From: Luminiphilus sp.
GTDB lineage: Bacteria; Pseudomonadota; Gammaproteobacteria; Pseudomonadales; Halieaceae
Direction of reading: 5' to 3'
DNA: 5,968 nucleotides
Assembly: GCA_029251065.1 (NCBI GenBank)
Contig: JAQXEB010000141.1
Location: 1-5,968, forward strand
In this document: piece after piece, positions 5,736 through 5,968 of the stretch
Numbering within the stretch: position 1 is the first letter of the stretch
How the letters are laid out: each line of letters starts with the position of its first letter
Position numbers and translations under genes: made by a program
The notes under the pieces: generated by a model
What the model was told of the DNA's origin: nothing
What the model saw: the letters and a program-made list of their open reading frames with translations, nothing else
Database searches by the model: none

Positions 5736-5742
5736 AAAGTGA

Positions 5743-5968
5743 ATGACCACAAAAAAAAGAAAACTTAATAGGGGCTTGGATGCCCTGCTTGGTGCCGAAT
5801 TGACAACAAAAGCGGCGGCCAGCACCGCGTCGCTTAACGCAAGCCCTGCAGGGCAAGGTGACCTCTGCCAAATCCCACTGGAACAGCTACAGCGCGGTCA
5901 GTACCAGCCACGCAGAGATTTTGATGAAAGTGCGCTCAACGAACTGGCGGATAGTATAAAAGCTCAAG
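5743..5968 (+). CDS. parB: Chromosome-partitioning protein ParB, N-terminal part (3' end outside window)
   Basis: ParB is a CTP-dependent DNA clamp that loads at parS, spreads around the origin and stimulates ParA ATPase. Only the first 75 residues plus one base are present; family members are about 280-300 long. The basic N terminus KKRKLNRGLDALLG (4-17) is the ParA-interacting motif, usually LGRGLxALL, with Asn9 in place of the first Gly. A low-complexity Ala/Ser/Thr linker follows (about 20-40). The CTPase (ParB N-terminal) domain then begins: IPLEQLQRGQYQPRRDFDESALNELADSIKAQ (44-75), close to Pseudomonas ParB. A run of eight A (5751-5758) lies just after the start codon. It is expected to be co-transcribed with parA; the next genes in related genomes are often the atp operon. 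Confidence 0.95.
   Translation, partial: MTTKKRKLNRGLDALLGAELTTKAAASTASLNASPAGQGDLCQIPLEQLQRGQYQPRRDFDESALNELADSIKAQ

Noticed and set aside
5590..5871. 93-codon open frame on the - strand over the parA end and parB start
   Set aside because: Both + strand genes here are unmistakable; the antisense product is Cys/Arg-rich and unrecognisable.

Overview
The window is ordinary, well-conserved core chromosome of a gammaproteobacterium. It carries the origin-proximal block yidC – mnmE – [intergenic] – mnmG – rsmG – parA – parB, with every gene on the + strand. Gene order and protein sequences (YidC and ParB resembling Pseudomonas; MnmG with Cys47 and Cys277 as in E. coli) suggest a Pseudomonas-like or marine gammaproteobacterium of moderate GC. 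I cannot name the genus.

Positions 1-1948 hold the 3' part of yidC (membrane protein insertase) and a complete mnmE (tRNA-modifying GTPase), 10 bp apart. Positions 1949-2432 are a 484-bp gap that I read as the chromosomal replication origin, oriC. It has two identical strong DnaA boxes on the - strand, one degenerate box, and a strong + strand box. The last is followed by a short GC cluster, a TAATAATAA element and about 80 bp of roughly 80% A+T. Next come a perfect inverted repeat and a probable mnmG promoter. Spacing, box orientation and the position of the unwinding region beside mnmG (gidA) resemble E. coli oriC as I remember it. Hand-counted G/C skew changes sign across the gap, although the genes on both sides are on the same strand.

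Positions 2433-5968 look like one tightly packed operon: mnmG overlaps rsmG by 8 bp, rsmG overlaps parA by 4 bp, and parB begins 25 bp after parA and runs off the window. MnmE (left of the gap) and MnmG (right) form the complex that modifies wobble uridine 34 of certain tRNAs. RsmG methylates 16S rRNA. ParA and ParB segregate the newly replicated origin. The block thus joins translation quality, membrane insertion and origin replication/segregation.

I found no mobile element, CRISPR array, tRNA, toxin system or undescribed gene system. The interesting material is the intergenic region, plus a few residue-level and homopolymer oddities.
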